From the NCBI GenBank assembly GCA_032716605.1, contig CM064480.1:25534129-25598128 (forward strand): a DNA stretch of 64,000 nt. The letters run 5' to 3'. The stretch is from Paralithodes platypus. Taxonomy: Eukaryota > Arthropoda > Malacostraca > Decapoda > Lithodidae. Below the pieces are notes generated by a model that was not told the DNA's origin, did no database searches, and saw only the letters and a list, made by a program, of their open reading frames with translations. A program made the translations under genes and the position numbers. Shown one piece after another: positions 32,608 to 42,067 of this stretch. The first letter of the stretch is position 1. Each line of letters opens with the position of its first letter.

Positions 32608-35415
32608 CTAGACCCTCTGCCTTAAAGCTATACATGGTAAGGAAGGTTTGTCTAGAGCAACTGACAAGTATCTAGAGAGAAACGTATGATTAGACGCCCA
32701 CAACTGCGTGGACGCAATATCTTCAACTGAAAAGTTTTTCAGGAAACGTAAAGAGGCCGCCCACTTGCGTAAATCGTGGGCCCTACCCACAACGCCGGGA
32801 TTACTCTCTTTAATGACTTCTACCAGAAGAGAGGCTAATCGCCGTTTAAGTAAGCGTTTACCCGTACTCGCTACCCATAAAGCACCTTGGGGGTTATGAG
32901 GAGCTATTCTCAAATATTTGGTTAGAGCTTGCACTGGACATAAATTATGATGCACCTTTCCCCTTTTTAACGCCGGCACCGTGAACTCAGAAAACACGTG
33001 TGCACTATGCTCATTCTTGGCTACAAACGCCGGGGAGGGTGCAATGGAAATTGAATCATTAAGTCTACCAAACCTAAGACAATTAGGTGTGTTGCTCATC
33101 GCCGCCAGCTCAGACACTCTGTTTCCGGTGGCCAAAGCCAAAAGGAAAACTGCCTTCTTTAAGATTAAAGCAAAGTCTGCAGTATTTTGATACAGACGAG
33201 AATGAAGTAAAGACAAAGCTTTGTCCAGAGACCAAGTAGGCATGAGCTGACGGGGAGGTGGGCAGAGTTTAAAACACGCTCTCATAAATCCTGTTTCCTC
33301 CGCCACCGGTATGGATAGACCTGTAAGGTCGAAAAAGGGCACTCTAATCGCAGTTAAGTGATTCTTCAAAGTAACCACAGATAAACGTTTCTGCTCAAAC
33401 AGATAGTTCAAGTAATTAAAAACCAATGCCACTGAGGGTACAGTTTGTTCCGTTCTAACAATCCAAGAAGTAAAAGCTTTCCAATGAGATTGATATTGTC
33501 GCTTAGTAGACTGAGTATATTGATTGAGCAATTTATTGGTCACATCCCTACCGTATGGTGCTAGCCACTTGGCCTCCTGAATGTCCATAATGCAAAAGTC
33601 AGCGAGGTCGCTAGGTTGCCAATCGTGTCTAAGTGGAAGTACCCGACCGGGAGCGATACCGGGTCCGGGCACCACATTATTAATTGCTGGTACCATACCT
33701 GCGCCGGCCACAGGGGCGCGATTAGCGAGACTAAGCCTCGATAAACTCGTAGTTTGTTCACTACGTGGCACATTAGTGACGCATCTGGCGGCGGAAACAG
33801 ATAGATGGAGCTCCATCTGTTCCAGTCTGTCACTAGGGCGTCTGGCCCCCCTGCCGGCGTTATCGCCCGGCGGGTGAGGTATAGAGGGAGCTTGTGAGTC
33901 TCCTCGGACGCAAAAAGATCCACTTGTGGATGGGAGAGCTCCGCAATCATTAGGTCGAAAATGGGTTGCTTGAGCTCCCATTCTACTGTCGTGCTCTGTC
34001 TCCGGGACAGAGCGTCTGCCCAGACGTTCGCTACGCCTGGGAGATAAGATGCGTGAAGATAAATATCTAGACTGCTGGCTAGAACAAAAATCTCTTCCGA
34101 CACGAGTAGCAACTTCCTTGACCTCGTTGACCCTTGTTTCTGAATACAGTGAACTGCATTCAGATTGTCCATTCTGAAGGCCACCGACTTGCCCCGTAAC
34201 GCCGGGCCGTGAGCCTGAAGGAAATACAAGGGGACTAGTAACTCTTTGACATTTATGTGAGAGATTTCTAAGTGGGACCAAAGTCCCTGACCCTGGTGCC
34301 CCTGATTTGACTGAAATCCCCACCCTATGGTGCCTGACGCATCCGTGTCTACCCATACCGTTGGAGGAGGAGAGGTCCATGACATGATTGAGTGCAATGT
34401 TTCCCTCTTCGCCCAGATCGCTAGTAAGGTGTGGATTAATTTTGGTATGGGCCATAATTTTCCCGCCGGTAAGAGTGGGAAATATTTGTTGCCTTCCAAT
34501 ATTAATCGTTTTACTTTCAACCGGCCCAACTTGACAGTTAGCTGAATCCAGTTGAGAGAGCCGACCAGAGACTCCCAGACTCTTCGTGTCGTAGTCAGAC
34601 TGTGAAGAAACCTGAACAGTTTCCTGCGAAACCTGTTGCGATTGTCCACACTCTGACTCAGAGTGAGAGCGGCGGTGTCCCAGACCAGCCCTATCCACTG
34701 AATTACTCTTGAGGGAACAAGGTTTGACTTTACCAGATTTACCTTGAAGCCTAGAGTTTTGACATGATTTAAAATGATATTGACATGTTTTATGCATAAT
34801 TGTTGTGTCTCTGCCACCACCAGCCAGTCGTCTAGATACCACAACACTCTGATTCCCTGTTTTAACAACGGCATCAGGGCTTGCCGGACTAGTTTCGTGA
34901 ATAGTCGAGGTGCTAGGTTCAAACCGAACGGCATCCTCTGAAAAACAAAATTTTGGTGCCTGATCCTCAAGGCCAGAAACCTTTGAAATCTTTTGTTGAC
35001 CGACACGTGCCAATAGGCGTCTGTCAGGTCTAGGGAACACATCCAGCCTCCCGGCGGAAGTGTTAGCCTGATTTGATGAACTGTTAACATTCTGAAAGAC
35101 TCGTTGTAAATGTGAAGATTCAGATAAGACAGGTCTACGACCGGCCTCATCTGAACACTGTCCCGTTTGGGAACCAAAAACAGTTTTGACGTGAATACAG
35201 GGTAATCTGGAGGGACCGGGATGATGACATTCTTGGCAATCATCTCCTGGACCAGCGACTCCACCTCTAATGAAACACAATTTGCCGTTGTCGGCTGACG
35301 TAAGCGAGGTCGCCGGAGCCACTGCCAAGTGATGCCTTTGCGTGCCACCATCCGTGCCCAGGTTTTTAACGGCCATGCTTGGTGACACGTTCGGAATGAC
35401 CCAGTTAGCAGACAA
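32608..35415 (-). CDS. DIRS tyrosine recombinase ORF
   Basis: The ORF is 935 codons, but the recognisable enzyme is the C-terminal ~330 residues. It contains a core-binding segment ('YTQSTKRQYQSHWKAFTSWI') and the catalytic tetrad Arg766 ('ATGNRVSEL'), His880 and Arg883 ('HDLRKW'), and Tyr916 ('FLSRYLSV'). Tyrosine recombinases cut and rejoin DNA through a 3'-phosphotyrosine; in DIRS elements this enzyme is thought to integrate a circular DNA. The N-terminal ~600 codons overlap the RT/RNase H gene in another frame and are rich in Ser, Arg and Gly. They may be translated as an extension, or the real start may lie further in. No frameshift or stop interrupts it. Confidence 0.88.
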   Translation of the reverse strand: MSANWVIPNVSPSMAVKNLGTDGGTQRHHLAVAPATSLTSADNGKLCFIRGGVAGPGDDCQECHHPGPSRLPCIHVKTVFGSQTGQCSDEAGRRPVLSESSHLQRVFQNVNSSSNQANTSAGRLDVFPRPDRRLLARVGQQKISKVSGLEDQAPKFCFSEDAVRFEPSTSTIHETSPASPDAVVKTGNQSVVVSRRLAGGGRDTTIMHKTCQYHFKSCQNSRLQGKSGKVKPCSLKSNSVDRAGLGHRRSHSESECGQSQQVSQETVQVSSQSDYDTKSLGVSGRLSQLDSANCQVGPVESKTINIGRQQIFPTLTGGKIMAHTKINPHLTSDLGEEGNIALNHVMDLSSSNGMGRHGCVRHHRVGISVKSGAPGSGTLVPLRNLSHKCQRVTSPLVFPSGSRPGVTGQVGGLQNGQSECSSLYSETRVNEVKEVATRVGRDFCSSQQSRYLSSRILSPRRSERLGRRSVPETEHDSRMGAQATHFRPNDCGALPSTSGSFCVRGDSQAPSIPHPPGDNAGRGARRPSDRLEQMELHLSVSAARCVTNVPRSEQTTSLSRLSLANRAPVAGAGMVPAINNVVPGPGIAPGRVLPLRHDWQPSDLADFCIMDIQEAKWLAPYGRDVTNKLLNQYTQSTKRQYQSHWKAFTSWIVRTEQTVPSVALVFNYLNYLFEQKRLSVVTLKNHLTAIRVPFFDLTGLSIPVAEETGFMRACFKLCPPPRQLMPTWSLDKALSLLHSRLYQNTADFALILKKAVFLLALATGNRVSELAAMSNTPNCLRFGRLNDSISIAPSPAFVAKNEHSAHVFSEFTVPALKRGKVHHNLCPVQALTKYLRIAPHNPQGALWVASTGKRLLKRRLASLLVEVIKESNPGVVGRAHDLRKWAASLRFLKNFSVEDIASTQLWASNHTFLSRYLSVALDKPSLPCIALRQRV

Positions 35416-35465
35416 GGGTTCGCCGGCTGTACTTCCCTCGGTTCCTCCGGCTTTAAGACAGGCAC
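33561..35465 (-). CDS. DIRS reverse transcriptase-RNase H
   Basis: The 634-codon ORF contains RT motifs at residues 96-112 ('FLVPKRDSVQMRPVVDL'), 144-151 ('SLDLTDAY'), 178-186 ('MPFGLNLAP') and the catalytic 210-213 'YLDD'. RNase H follows with Asp373 ('WVDTDASG'), Glu408 ('VKELL'), Asp433 ('FRMDNLNAV') and Asp484 ('WADALSR'). The end (residues 500-590) has the DIRS-type 'PQVDLFASEETHKLPLY' segment. The start ATG is 17 bases beyond the gag stop, so reinitiation or read-through is likely. All catalytic residues are present and the frame is open. Confidence 0.92.
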   Translation of the reverse strand: MPVLKPEEPREVQPANPCLLTGSFRTCHQAWPLKTWARMVARKGITWQWLRRPRLRQPTTANCVSLEVESLVQEMIAKNVIIPVPPDYPVFTSKLFLVPKRDSVQMRPVVDLSYLNLHIYNESFRMLTVHQIRLTLPPGGWMCSLDLTDAYWHVSVNKRFQRFLALRIRHQNFVFQRMPFGLNLAPRLFTKLVRQALMPLLKQGIRVLWYLDDWLVVAETQQLCIKHVNIILNHVKTLGFKVNLVKSNLVPSRVIQWIGLVWDTAALTLSQSVDNRNRFRRKLFRFLHSLTTTRRVWESLVGSLNWIQLTVKLGRLKVKRLILEGNKYFPLLPAGKLWPIPKLIHTLLAIWAKRETLHSIMSWTSPPPTVWVDTDASGTIGWGFQSNQGHQGQGLWSHLEISHINVKELLVPLYFLQAHGPALRGKSVAFRMDNLNAVHCIQKQGSTRSRKLLLVSEEIFVLASSLDIYLHASYLPGVANVWADALSRRQSTTVEWELKQPIFDLMIAELSHPQVDLFASEETHKLPLYLTRRAITPAGGPDALVTDWNRWSSIYLFPPPDASLMCHVVNKLRVYRGLVSLIAPLWPAQVWYQQLIMWCPDPVSLPVGYFHLDTIGNLATSLTFALWTFRRPSG

Positions 35466-35482
35466 TGGGAGTGAGAGAGACT

Positions 35483-38101
35483 TTAGTTTTTTGATGGTGG
35501 GTTTGGTGGTGTTGGACGCTTCGCCGGCTGGCTGGTGTGGGCCGAAGACTGGCCCTGCCCCGGCTTATACTGGCCGCGTCCTCTCTGTCCTGAAAACCCT
35601 CTCTGTCTATGCCTGAACTGACCCAGGGGGGATTGGGAGGACTTAGGCGGAAGAAACGGCTTAGAACCCCCTGGCTGAGCTTTAGTAGGAGGCTTAGGTT
35701 TGGGGAAGTTAAATGCAGGTTTCTTAGCCTGTGCGGGACTGTGCTTCACGGCCTGTGCCATGTTAAACACTGTTCGCCATACATCAGGGGACATTAAAGA
35801 AGGAGTAAGTACTGGGGACATTACCACCTGGTTAGCAATGCGATCAGGCAGCTTGCGAACTAATGACATCCTAAGATCCTGTCGTGCTCGCACCGCCTCA
35901 AGTAAGGCTGTGCGTATGTCACCTAAGGATTGAATCGACGACTGAAGAATCAGACGCCGGGATAACTCAACTGATCTTCGAGCATCCGCGTCTGCGATTG
36001 CCTGAGTAGACCTGAGTAAAGACTTAGCCACCTGTTGAGAAACTATGTACTGTGAAAACAGGCGGAAAGCTTTTCCCCTTAGCCTAAATTCTCTGTCTAG
36101 GTGAGAAGGGGTAGGGGTAGTGAATGGGTCCTTTAGTTCACAAAGATTAATCTTAGGGGCAGCTAGAAAAGAAAATAAAGCTGACGGAACTCCGCCGGCA
36201 GAACCTACCGGCATGGAGAACCATGAATGTGTATCCTGAGGGATCTGGTGGGAAGATTTAGAAGTGAAAGTGGTTGCAAAGTTTTGAGCCTCTACCTCCC
36301 AATCCACCCAAGGTCCTGGTCCCAACTGTCCCACCTTCAACACTGGATTAGCTGTCTCGTCTGTGACGGTCTGTAAATCTAGTTCAGGAGTAAGAGCCGA
36401 CAGAGCCTTAATATCATTAAACCCATCCAGCTTAGACCAGTCTGAAAAAAGTTTTGAAGCTGAGGCAGGGGGTAAAGCAGGCTTAGATGCATAAACAAAA
36501 TAATCCTGATGATAATAACTAGGTATAGCCTTGATATTTACGTCCAAAACATTACCCAAGGCATCCAATGCCCTTAATTTCTTTGACTTATTTCCCTGGA
36601 TAAACCACTCACGTGGTACCGGGAGTTCCCCTGACAAGGTAGGCTGGGCAAGCTCTGGCTTAGAGGGGTTCAAAAGAACCCATGACTCGTCTGGCCCATA
36701 AAGCAGGGGCATAGCTACCTTTCTAAGAGGCGCTTTGTCTAGAGGGGGTGGATTAACATCCGTAATGACCCTGACATTTGACGTAGTGAATGCCGCCGTA
36801 GCTGGCTTAGAGCTCCCTGCCGGTGACAGAGTAGGAGGGTTAGGAATCTTAGATAAATCGATTGACGTTATCAGAGGCCGTACCGCAGAACTTGTCAAGG
36901 GAGCCCCCAAGTCCATTGTGGGGTTTTCTCGTTGTTGACTAAAGAATTTAGATAGAGCATGAGTAAGTAACCCATCAATTTCTTGTGCTGTAACAAACTG
37001 GTTAGATGCAGAACTTTCAGGTGAATCAGTATTATCATGGGCGGCGTCCAGGCCTGAGCCTGACCCTTGTCCATCCCTATCTGAAATTATTGACACTTCA
37101 TCTTGTTCCTCCCGATCCTCCTGAGAAGACCCCGCCGAGGCAGGGGCACCTTGTTTCCAAGATAAGTCAGGGATAGAGGATGGGGTCGCCGCGTCCCTGT
37201 GGACATCGGCTACTGTGTGACTCGTATGAGTCGGACGTGGATGGTCAGACCCTGGTTGAGCAAACCGCCAAACACCGAGGCTCTGGCCTACGCTCTCTTG
37301 AGAGTCTGAAACATTCTCAATTATTGAATTTCCTAAACTTTCCGTTTCTAGGGTTAAAATATCAATAGGTAAATCTTGTTTAGGGACAGGCGCTTCACTA
37401 TACTCTGAGGCTGTAACAGAAACATTTTCAGGTGTAGAGGTACGATGAGATGCACTAGACTTAGGAGAATGTCGAGAGGACTTCCTATGGGAATCCTTTT
37501 TGGAGGATTTGTGGCTACGGTGTGACCGCGAACTAGACCTAGATTTGGAAGAATCACCACCATGACCACTGGGGGAAGCTTCAGTCTTACACTTCTTACT
37601 AGCCGGGGAAGAGGCACGACTTGAAGACTGCTGTCTGAGAGGTGACCTTGACCTCGATCTCGCCTGCGACGAGGAGGTGGCTGCCGGGGGAGTAGGCTCT
37701 CTCGGGCGTTTAGACGTATCCACAGACGAAACAGAACCTTGGCTAGTCTCTGTCGGCTTAAAACCCGTTACTCTAGAGGTACGTTTAGGGGGAGGGTGCT
37801 CTGACAGCAACTTATCCCAAAGTGGGACGTTGTCACATTGAAGTGACTTATGTGCGACAATGGTAGTGTAGGCCGACATTTGTTGTCTGACCTCTCTCAA
37901 CGCTACCGCCGCGGTCTTGTCATTGTCACACAGGACTTTATTGGCTAATTGGGAGCAAAAGGAACAATTAAGTGTAACCCAGAGACCCCTTGAACGGTCT
38001 AGACATCTAACACACCTTATGCAAAGGGTATGCGCAAAAATTGGGATACCCGCGCAAGTAGGGGTAATGCACAGGGCAAAAACTGGGGCCACAGTAGCCA
38101 T
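35483..38101 (-). CDS. DIRS Gag-like protein with RS-rich segment
   Basis: The 872-codon ORF starts at ATG 38101. The N-terminus has eight cysteines in residues 11-58 (C11, C16, C27, C30, C33, C46, C49, C58), likely a zinc-binding cluster. Residues 143-224 are arginine/serine rich ('SQARSRSRSPLRQQ', 'SKSRSSSRSHRSHKSSKK'), like RS domains of splicing factors. An acidic, Ser-rich stretch follows. Residues 430-760 are predicted ordered by composition and probably form the structural core. The C-terminus is basic with RG-type repeats ('RHRQRGFSGQRGRGQ'), suitable for RNA binding. Gag function is inferred from position as the first DIRS ORF. The same N-terminus begins at 51484 (minus) and 63451 (plus). 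Confidence 0.82.
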   Translation of the reverse strand: MATVAPVFALCITPTCAGIPIFAHTLCIRCVRCLDRSRGLWVTLNCSFCSQLANKVLCDNDKTAAVALREVRQQMSAYTTIVAHKSLQCDNVPLWDKLLSEHPPPKRTSRVTGFKPTETSQGSVSSVDTSKRPREPTPPAATSSSQARSRSRSPLRQQSSSRASSPASKKCKTEASPSGHGGDSSKSRSSSRSHRSHKSSKKDSHRKSSRHSPKSSASHRTSTPENVSVTASEYSEAPVPKQDLPIDILTLETESLGNSIIENVSDSQESVGQSLGVWRFAQPGSDHPRPTHTSHTVADVHRDAATPSSIPDLSWKQGAPASAGSSQEDREEQDEVSIISDRDGQGSGSGLDAAHDNTDSPESSASNQFVTAQEIDGLLTHALSKFFSQQRENPTMDLGAPLTSSAVRPLITSIDLSKIPNPPTLSPAGSSKPATAAFTTSNVRVITDVNPPPLDKAPLRKVAMPLLYGPDESWVLLNPSKPELAQPTLSGELPVPREWFIQGNKSKKLRALDALGNVLDVNIKAIPSYYHQDYFVYASKPALPPASASKLFSDWSKLDGFNDIKALSALTPELDLQTVTDETANPVLKVGQLGPGPWVDWEVEAQNFATTFTSKSSHQIPQDTHSWFSMPVGSAGGVPSALFSFLAAPKINLCELKDPFTTPTPSHLDREFRLRGKAFRLFSQYIVSQQVAKSLLRSTQAIADADARRSVELSRRLILQSSIQSLGDIRTALLEAVRARQDLRMSLVRKLPDRIANQVVMSPVLTPSLMSPDVWRTVFNMAQAVKHSPAQAKKPAFNFPKPKPPTKAQPGGSKPFLPPKSSQSPLGQFRHRQRGFSGQRGRGQYKPGQGQSSAHTSQPAKRPTPPNPPSKN

Positions 38102-38525
38102 GACAGAGACTGGTGTGAGGAAACTACCGCCGGGTCTGTATTGGTCTGCCGGAGCTCAGCTCTGGAAAAATAAAGAAAATTTCCAGGAATTAATGCTCAT
38201 AAGGTTAACCCAAGTGTTCGCATACAAGTGTTAATAACCCGCCGGGTAACGGGATGCAAAGACACAGCTAACACATCTCGCTACGCGGCGGGGTGTAAAG
38301 AGGCTAAACAAATCTTTTTAGCTAAAGAACATGAAGAATACCCTCTGATATAATGGTCCAGTATGGCACTTATAGTCTGTAGGAGGTGGTGACTGTCTCA
38401 AGATTCAATTTTGTAACAAAGCCCCCCTCATAAAGACGCCGGCCCTTGAAATATTTTAGTAGAATAGCCCAGGGCAGGAATTTATACGAATTGTCCTCCA
38501 TCTCGAAAAACAAGGCGGCGATACT
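38102..38525 (-). promoter_or_regulatory. 5' leader of DIRS copy B, truncated
   Basis: It matches the leaders of copies D and F (for example 63050-63450). It includes a CCGCCGGG palindrome near 38238 and the phrase 'gtatcgccgcctt' (on the minus strand) at its truncated end. The rest of the leader and the left ITR are missing. Confidence 0.75.
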
Positions 38526-38526
38526 G

Positions 38527-38806
38527 AAACACTAATCCGCCGTAGTTGAATCTACCGAAATTGAATTTTTATAAATTCCTTCATCATGAACGCGACCTCA
38601 CTCATGGGTGTCAATCGATTTGGTTCTCACTGAAAAATCGTAAAAAATAAAAACAAAAAGAAAATAAGAATAACTATCCAATAAGCTTTCCATCATATCG
38701 TGGATGTACTTGTGTGGATTTCTGACCAGACGCTGAATCAGGCGTCATTCCTCCTTCTTTGCTCTGCGCTCAGCCTGCCCGGACGTACCTTTCAGGCTCC
38801 GCTGGT
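38527..38806 (+). repeat. left-ITR fragment of DIRS, opposite orientation (copy C)
   Basis: It begins inside the ITR at 'aaacactaatccgccgtag', with several small deletions, and runs past the ITR to 'cctttcaggctccgctgg'. It abuts copy B head to head. Confidence 0.8.
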
Positions 38807-39329
38807 TTTAGCATCGCCAACAGCTCCGCATCGCCACTGAGAAAACTCGATCATAATTTGAGTATTTCATATCCCAATTCCTATTCGCAATGAACAGTAG
38901 GTTAAGTGCTTGTTTAAAACCTCCACATAGTTCTGTAGTTGCCGTGCATGTTATTTTATTGCTTTTCTGACTGATAAACATTGTTGTTTACATTTGTTAT
39001 CCTAGCTTGTAGCAGACGACACGCGCACCTCTCGACCTAGCTTTGTATTTTCTTAACTCTAGTAGTTATCGTATTCAGTATCCTACTGTAGCTATATATA
39101 TCTGTAATTTTAGTTGTTTTGCATGATCTTGTACTGTAGTAACCTTTGACTGATAACTTTGTTTATCTAAATATAATCCTGCTTGACTAGCCTACAGGCA
39201 CCAGCGCCATCTGTTGATAAAGTATATTAACCCCTTGTGTGCAGTTACACTTTTATTTTATATAATCTCTATTTGGTGAATTGTATATTTAGTTTACATA
39301 TTCTATTATATATATATATATTTGTTTTG
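38807..39329. other. AT-rich non-coding DNA before the LINE monomers
   Basis: No gene is seen. The stretch from about 39000 may be the 5' end of the LINE whose monomers and ORF1 follow. Confidence 0.35.
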
Positions 39330-40040
39330 CTTTAGGTAGGTTATCACCCCTGGTAGCCTACTTCTGCATATTTCATACTTTTTTGTTTTTGGGTTATTTT
39401 TGTTTTAGGTTAGTCTAGGCTATCATCCCTGGTGGCCTATTTTCTGCGTACGGTACTTCAATTTTTAAATTTTCAGTTAGGCTATCCACCGCTGGGGCCT
39501 ATCTGCGGACCGGTATTTCATAATTTTTGTTTTCGGTTAAACTAGGCTATCATCCCTGGTGGCCTATTTCTGCGTACTTCAATTTTTAAATTTTCAGTTA
39601 GGCTATCACCGCTTGTGGCCTATTTCTGCGTACCAGTATTTCATTAATTTTTTTGTTTTCGGTTAGTCTAGGCTATCACCGCTGGTGGCCTATTTCTGCG
39701 TACCGGTATTTCATAATTTTTGTTTCGGTTATTTTCTGTTTTGGTTAGTCTAGGCTATCATCCCTGGTGGCCTATTTCTGCGTACTTCAATTTTTAAATT
39801 TTCAGTTAAGCTATCACCGCTGGTGGCCTATTTCGGCGTACCGGTAGTTTCATAATTTTTTGTTTTCGGTTAGGATAGGCTATAACCCCTGGTGGCCTAT
39901 TTCTGTTTAAATAAACATAAATAGTTTTCGGTTCGGCTATCACTGCGTATTAAAATAATTTTGTTTTGTTTTAATTTTTGGTTAGGCTATCACCGCTGAT
40001 AACCTATTTGTGTGTATTTCAACATTTTGTTTTCGGTTAG
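39330..40040 (+). repeat. tandem monomers upstream of a LINE ORF1
   Basis: About ten diverged units of 55-75 bases share 'ggctatcaccgctggtggcc' followed by 'tatttctgcgtacc'. They alternate between a '..tttcataattttttgttttcggtta' type and a '..ttcaatttttaaattttcagtta' type, giving a higher-order period of about 130. They end about 115 bases before the ORF1 ATG, the position of promoter monomers in some LINEs. Confidence 0.75.
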
Positions 40041-40156
40041 GCCTATTTAAGTAAGCGACCTGAAGGGAGTGAAGTGTTTTTAAAGTGAGTTTAGTGTTTT
40101 TAAAGTGAATTAAGTGTTTAAGTGAGTGAAGTGAACTGAAGAAAGTGATCGTCACC

Positions 40157-41185
40157 ATGCCTCGTGCCTGTACGAACTGCGCCGGTAGGTTTGGTGCTTC
40201 CATGTTTGCTCCTGCCGATCCACAAGTCTGCCGACTCTGCCAGCAACGAGAGGATTTGACAGCAAAATTGGATGAAGCCCTCAACAAGATCAACGCCCTC
40301 ACCAGGAAGCTGGAATCACTCCAAGAGTTTGTAACACTCAACGTTGGAGTATCACTAACTCAAATTGTTTCAACTCCAGCATCCACCTCCGCCCCTACGT
40401 CATCTGCCAACAATCCAACACCTGCAGTAGATACTGCAGCTATTGCTTCTGACGAACCTGAGCCGACATCAAACCAGCCGCCCTGTTCACCTTAGTCTCT
40501 CCCCCACTCCTCGTGCAAGAAGCCTGCTAGCACGAACAGTACCAACCCCTCGCCCCCGTTCTAACCACTCCTCTCCCCGACCTGTACGTAGAGTCCCGCC
40601 ACCACAGGTTTCCGGATTTACACCCGGGTTGTACGGTGCACGGCCAACGCAGAAAAGGTCTCATCTACCAGTCACAATGTCAAACAGATTTGAGATATTG
40701 GTAGAGATGGAAGACGAACCAGAAGAGACCAGGCTCGTTGGGGATTCCCTCCTACGCGGTACGGCCGAAGAGTTCTGCGACAGAGTCCCAAACCAACGAA
40801 AAAGATTTTGCATCCCAGGAGCTGGACTGGACGACATTGTGGAAGCCTTCGAAGATACCCCAAAGGCTGCAAATGAAAATACCCTTTTTGTCATCCATGC
40901 TGGTTCAAATGACGTCATCGCACCAGATCCGAAGAGTTGATGGATAAATATCGCAAGATGATCCAGCACTACAAAACAAGTCAAGGATATCATCATCTCA
41001 GGCATTCTCCCCAATCGACGCACCTGACAAATTCTACGACAAGGCTTCAGCACAAATAGCCGACTAAAACATTTGTCTGAGGGAAGAAGTTGAATTCATC
41101 AACCTCTGGGACAACTTCTACAACCAGCCTACTCTGTTCCGCAAGGATGGCACTCATCTAAACCCTGTGGGTTCAGCACGCATGG
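40157..41185 (+). pseudogene. CR1-like LINE ORF1 with SGNH esterase, broken
   Basis: The ATG at 40157 sits in a good context (gtcaccATGc). The first part (to 40495) has a four-Cys cluster ('CTNCAGRFGASM..CRLCQQ') and a coiled coil ('DLTAKLDEALNKINALTRKL'). After a frameshift near 40485, a Pro/Arg-rich linker leads to an SGNH hydrolase: 'LVGDSLLRG' (block I), 'IPGAGLDD' (II), 'HAGSNDV' (III), and further on 'KDGTHLNPVG' (V, near 41143) in yet another frame. Zinc cluster plus esterase is the known ORF1 layout of CR1-type LINEs; ORF1 proteins bind RNA and assist retrotransposition. More frameshifts follow 40937. The assembly gap cuts the end. Confidence 0.78.
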
Positions 41186-41285
41186 NNNNNNNNNNNNNNN
41201 NNNNNNNNNNNNNNNNNNNNNNNNNNNNNNNNNNNNNNNNNNNNNNNNNNNNNNNNNNNNNNNNNNNNNNNNNNNNNNNNNNNNN
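41186..41285. other. assembly gap (100 N)
   Basis: Exactly 100 N, a conventional placeholder, so the true distance is unknown. Confidence 0.99.
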
Positions 41286-41829
41286 AGCGGCCCAACCCAA
41301 GACCAACACCCTAGCCCTGTCATCAAAAATTTCCCCCCCCCCATAAATCAACTGCAAACGTTTTTCCCACGCCCACTCCAGAAAGAATCATAATAAAGCT
41401 CCTATCGCTCTCCCTCACCTCACTCCTCGTCCACGCCTGTACATGCAATCCTACTCCGCGACGCCACCCCAACCCCACCACCACCCCCCCTCATAAAAGA
41501 ACACGCTTTTCCATCTCTCTACCTCATCCAACCCCTCCTCAACCGCTAAAAACATTGTTCCTTCCCCTGCATCTCAAATTTCCACACCCCAATACATACC
41601 TTCAATCCGCCCCATTCCATTCCTCATATCCCAACCACCGAAATCAAAAGAAAGACCAGCACCAACTCCGTCCACGGTCGGTCTGAACAACCCCACCATT
41701 TTACACAGCAAAACACCTCATCATAAACGCTCACCCCACCTCGCATCCTACCATCACTTAAGAATAACCCACAAACGTCCTTCTGCTGCCATAGCTACAC
41801 CCAACCCCCACACCCTGTATCCCACTGCT
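41286..41829. other. C-rich non-coding continuation after the gap
   Basis: Pro-rich reading frames with many stops follow the gap and may be the decayed tail of the LINE ORF1. No domain is visible. Confidence 0.35.
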
Positions 41830-42067
41830 GCCACCAATGAAATGCTGGGTGTGAAGGGAAGTTTTCTGGTCCTGCAAACTCCCCAGGCACACGTAGGGTC
41901 AACCTTTCCTGGTGCCTGTCGAACCTCTGAAGGGAGTTTAAAAAACCCCTCCTAAAAACCCAGGGTGTTGAGATGCCCTGGGTGGGGTTCGAACCCTCGT
42001 TAGTGACCAGGACCCAGCATAGGGTACCAACCAGGCCCGCGCGCTAAACCACTGTACTAACCACGGA
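41830..42067 (-). mobile_element. tRNA-derived SINE
   Basis: The minus strand from 42067 reads a head with A-box 'ttagtacagtgg' (42060-42049) and B-box 'ggttcgaaccc' (ending near 41985), separated by a long segment as in a tRNA with a long variable arm. The body continues to about 41830. It is not folded well enough to be a tRNA gene. Confidence 0.65.

Larger units (their letters stand above)
31512..38525 (-). mobile_element. DIRS retrotransposon copy B with intact ORFs
   Basis: Minus-strand order is 5' leader (truncated at 38525), gag-like ORF, RT/RNase H, overlapping tyrosine recombinase, internal complementary region, right ITR. Tyrosine recombinase instead of integrase, overlapping ORFs and inverted termini define DIRS. 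All three ORFs are uninterrupted. The left ITR is missing: at 38527 the sequence switches to a left-ITR fragment in the opposite orientation. No Dam-type methyltransferase motif was seen. Confidence 0.93.
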
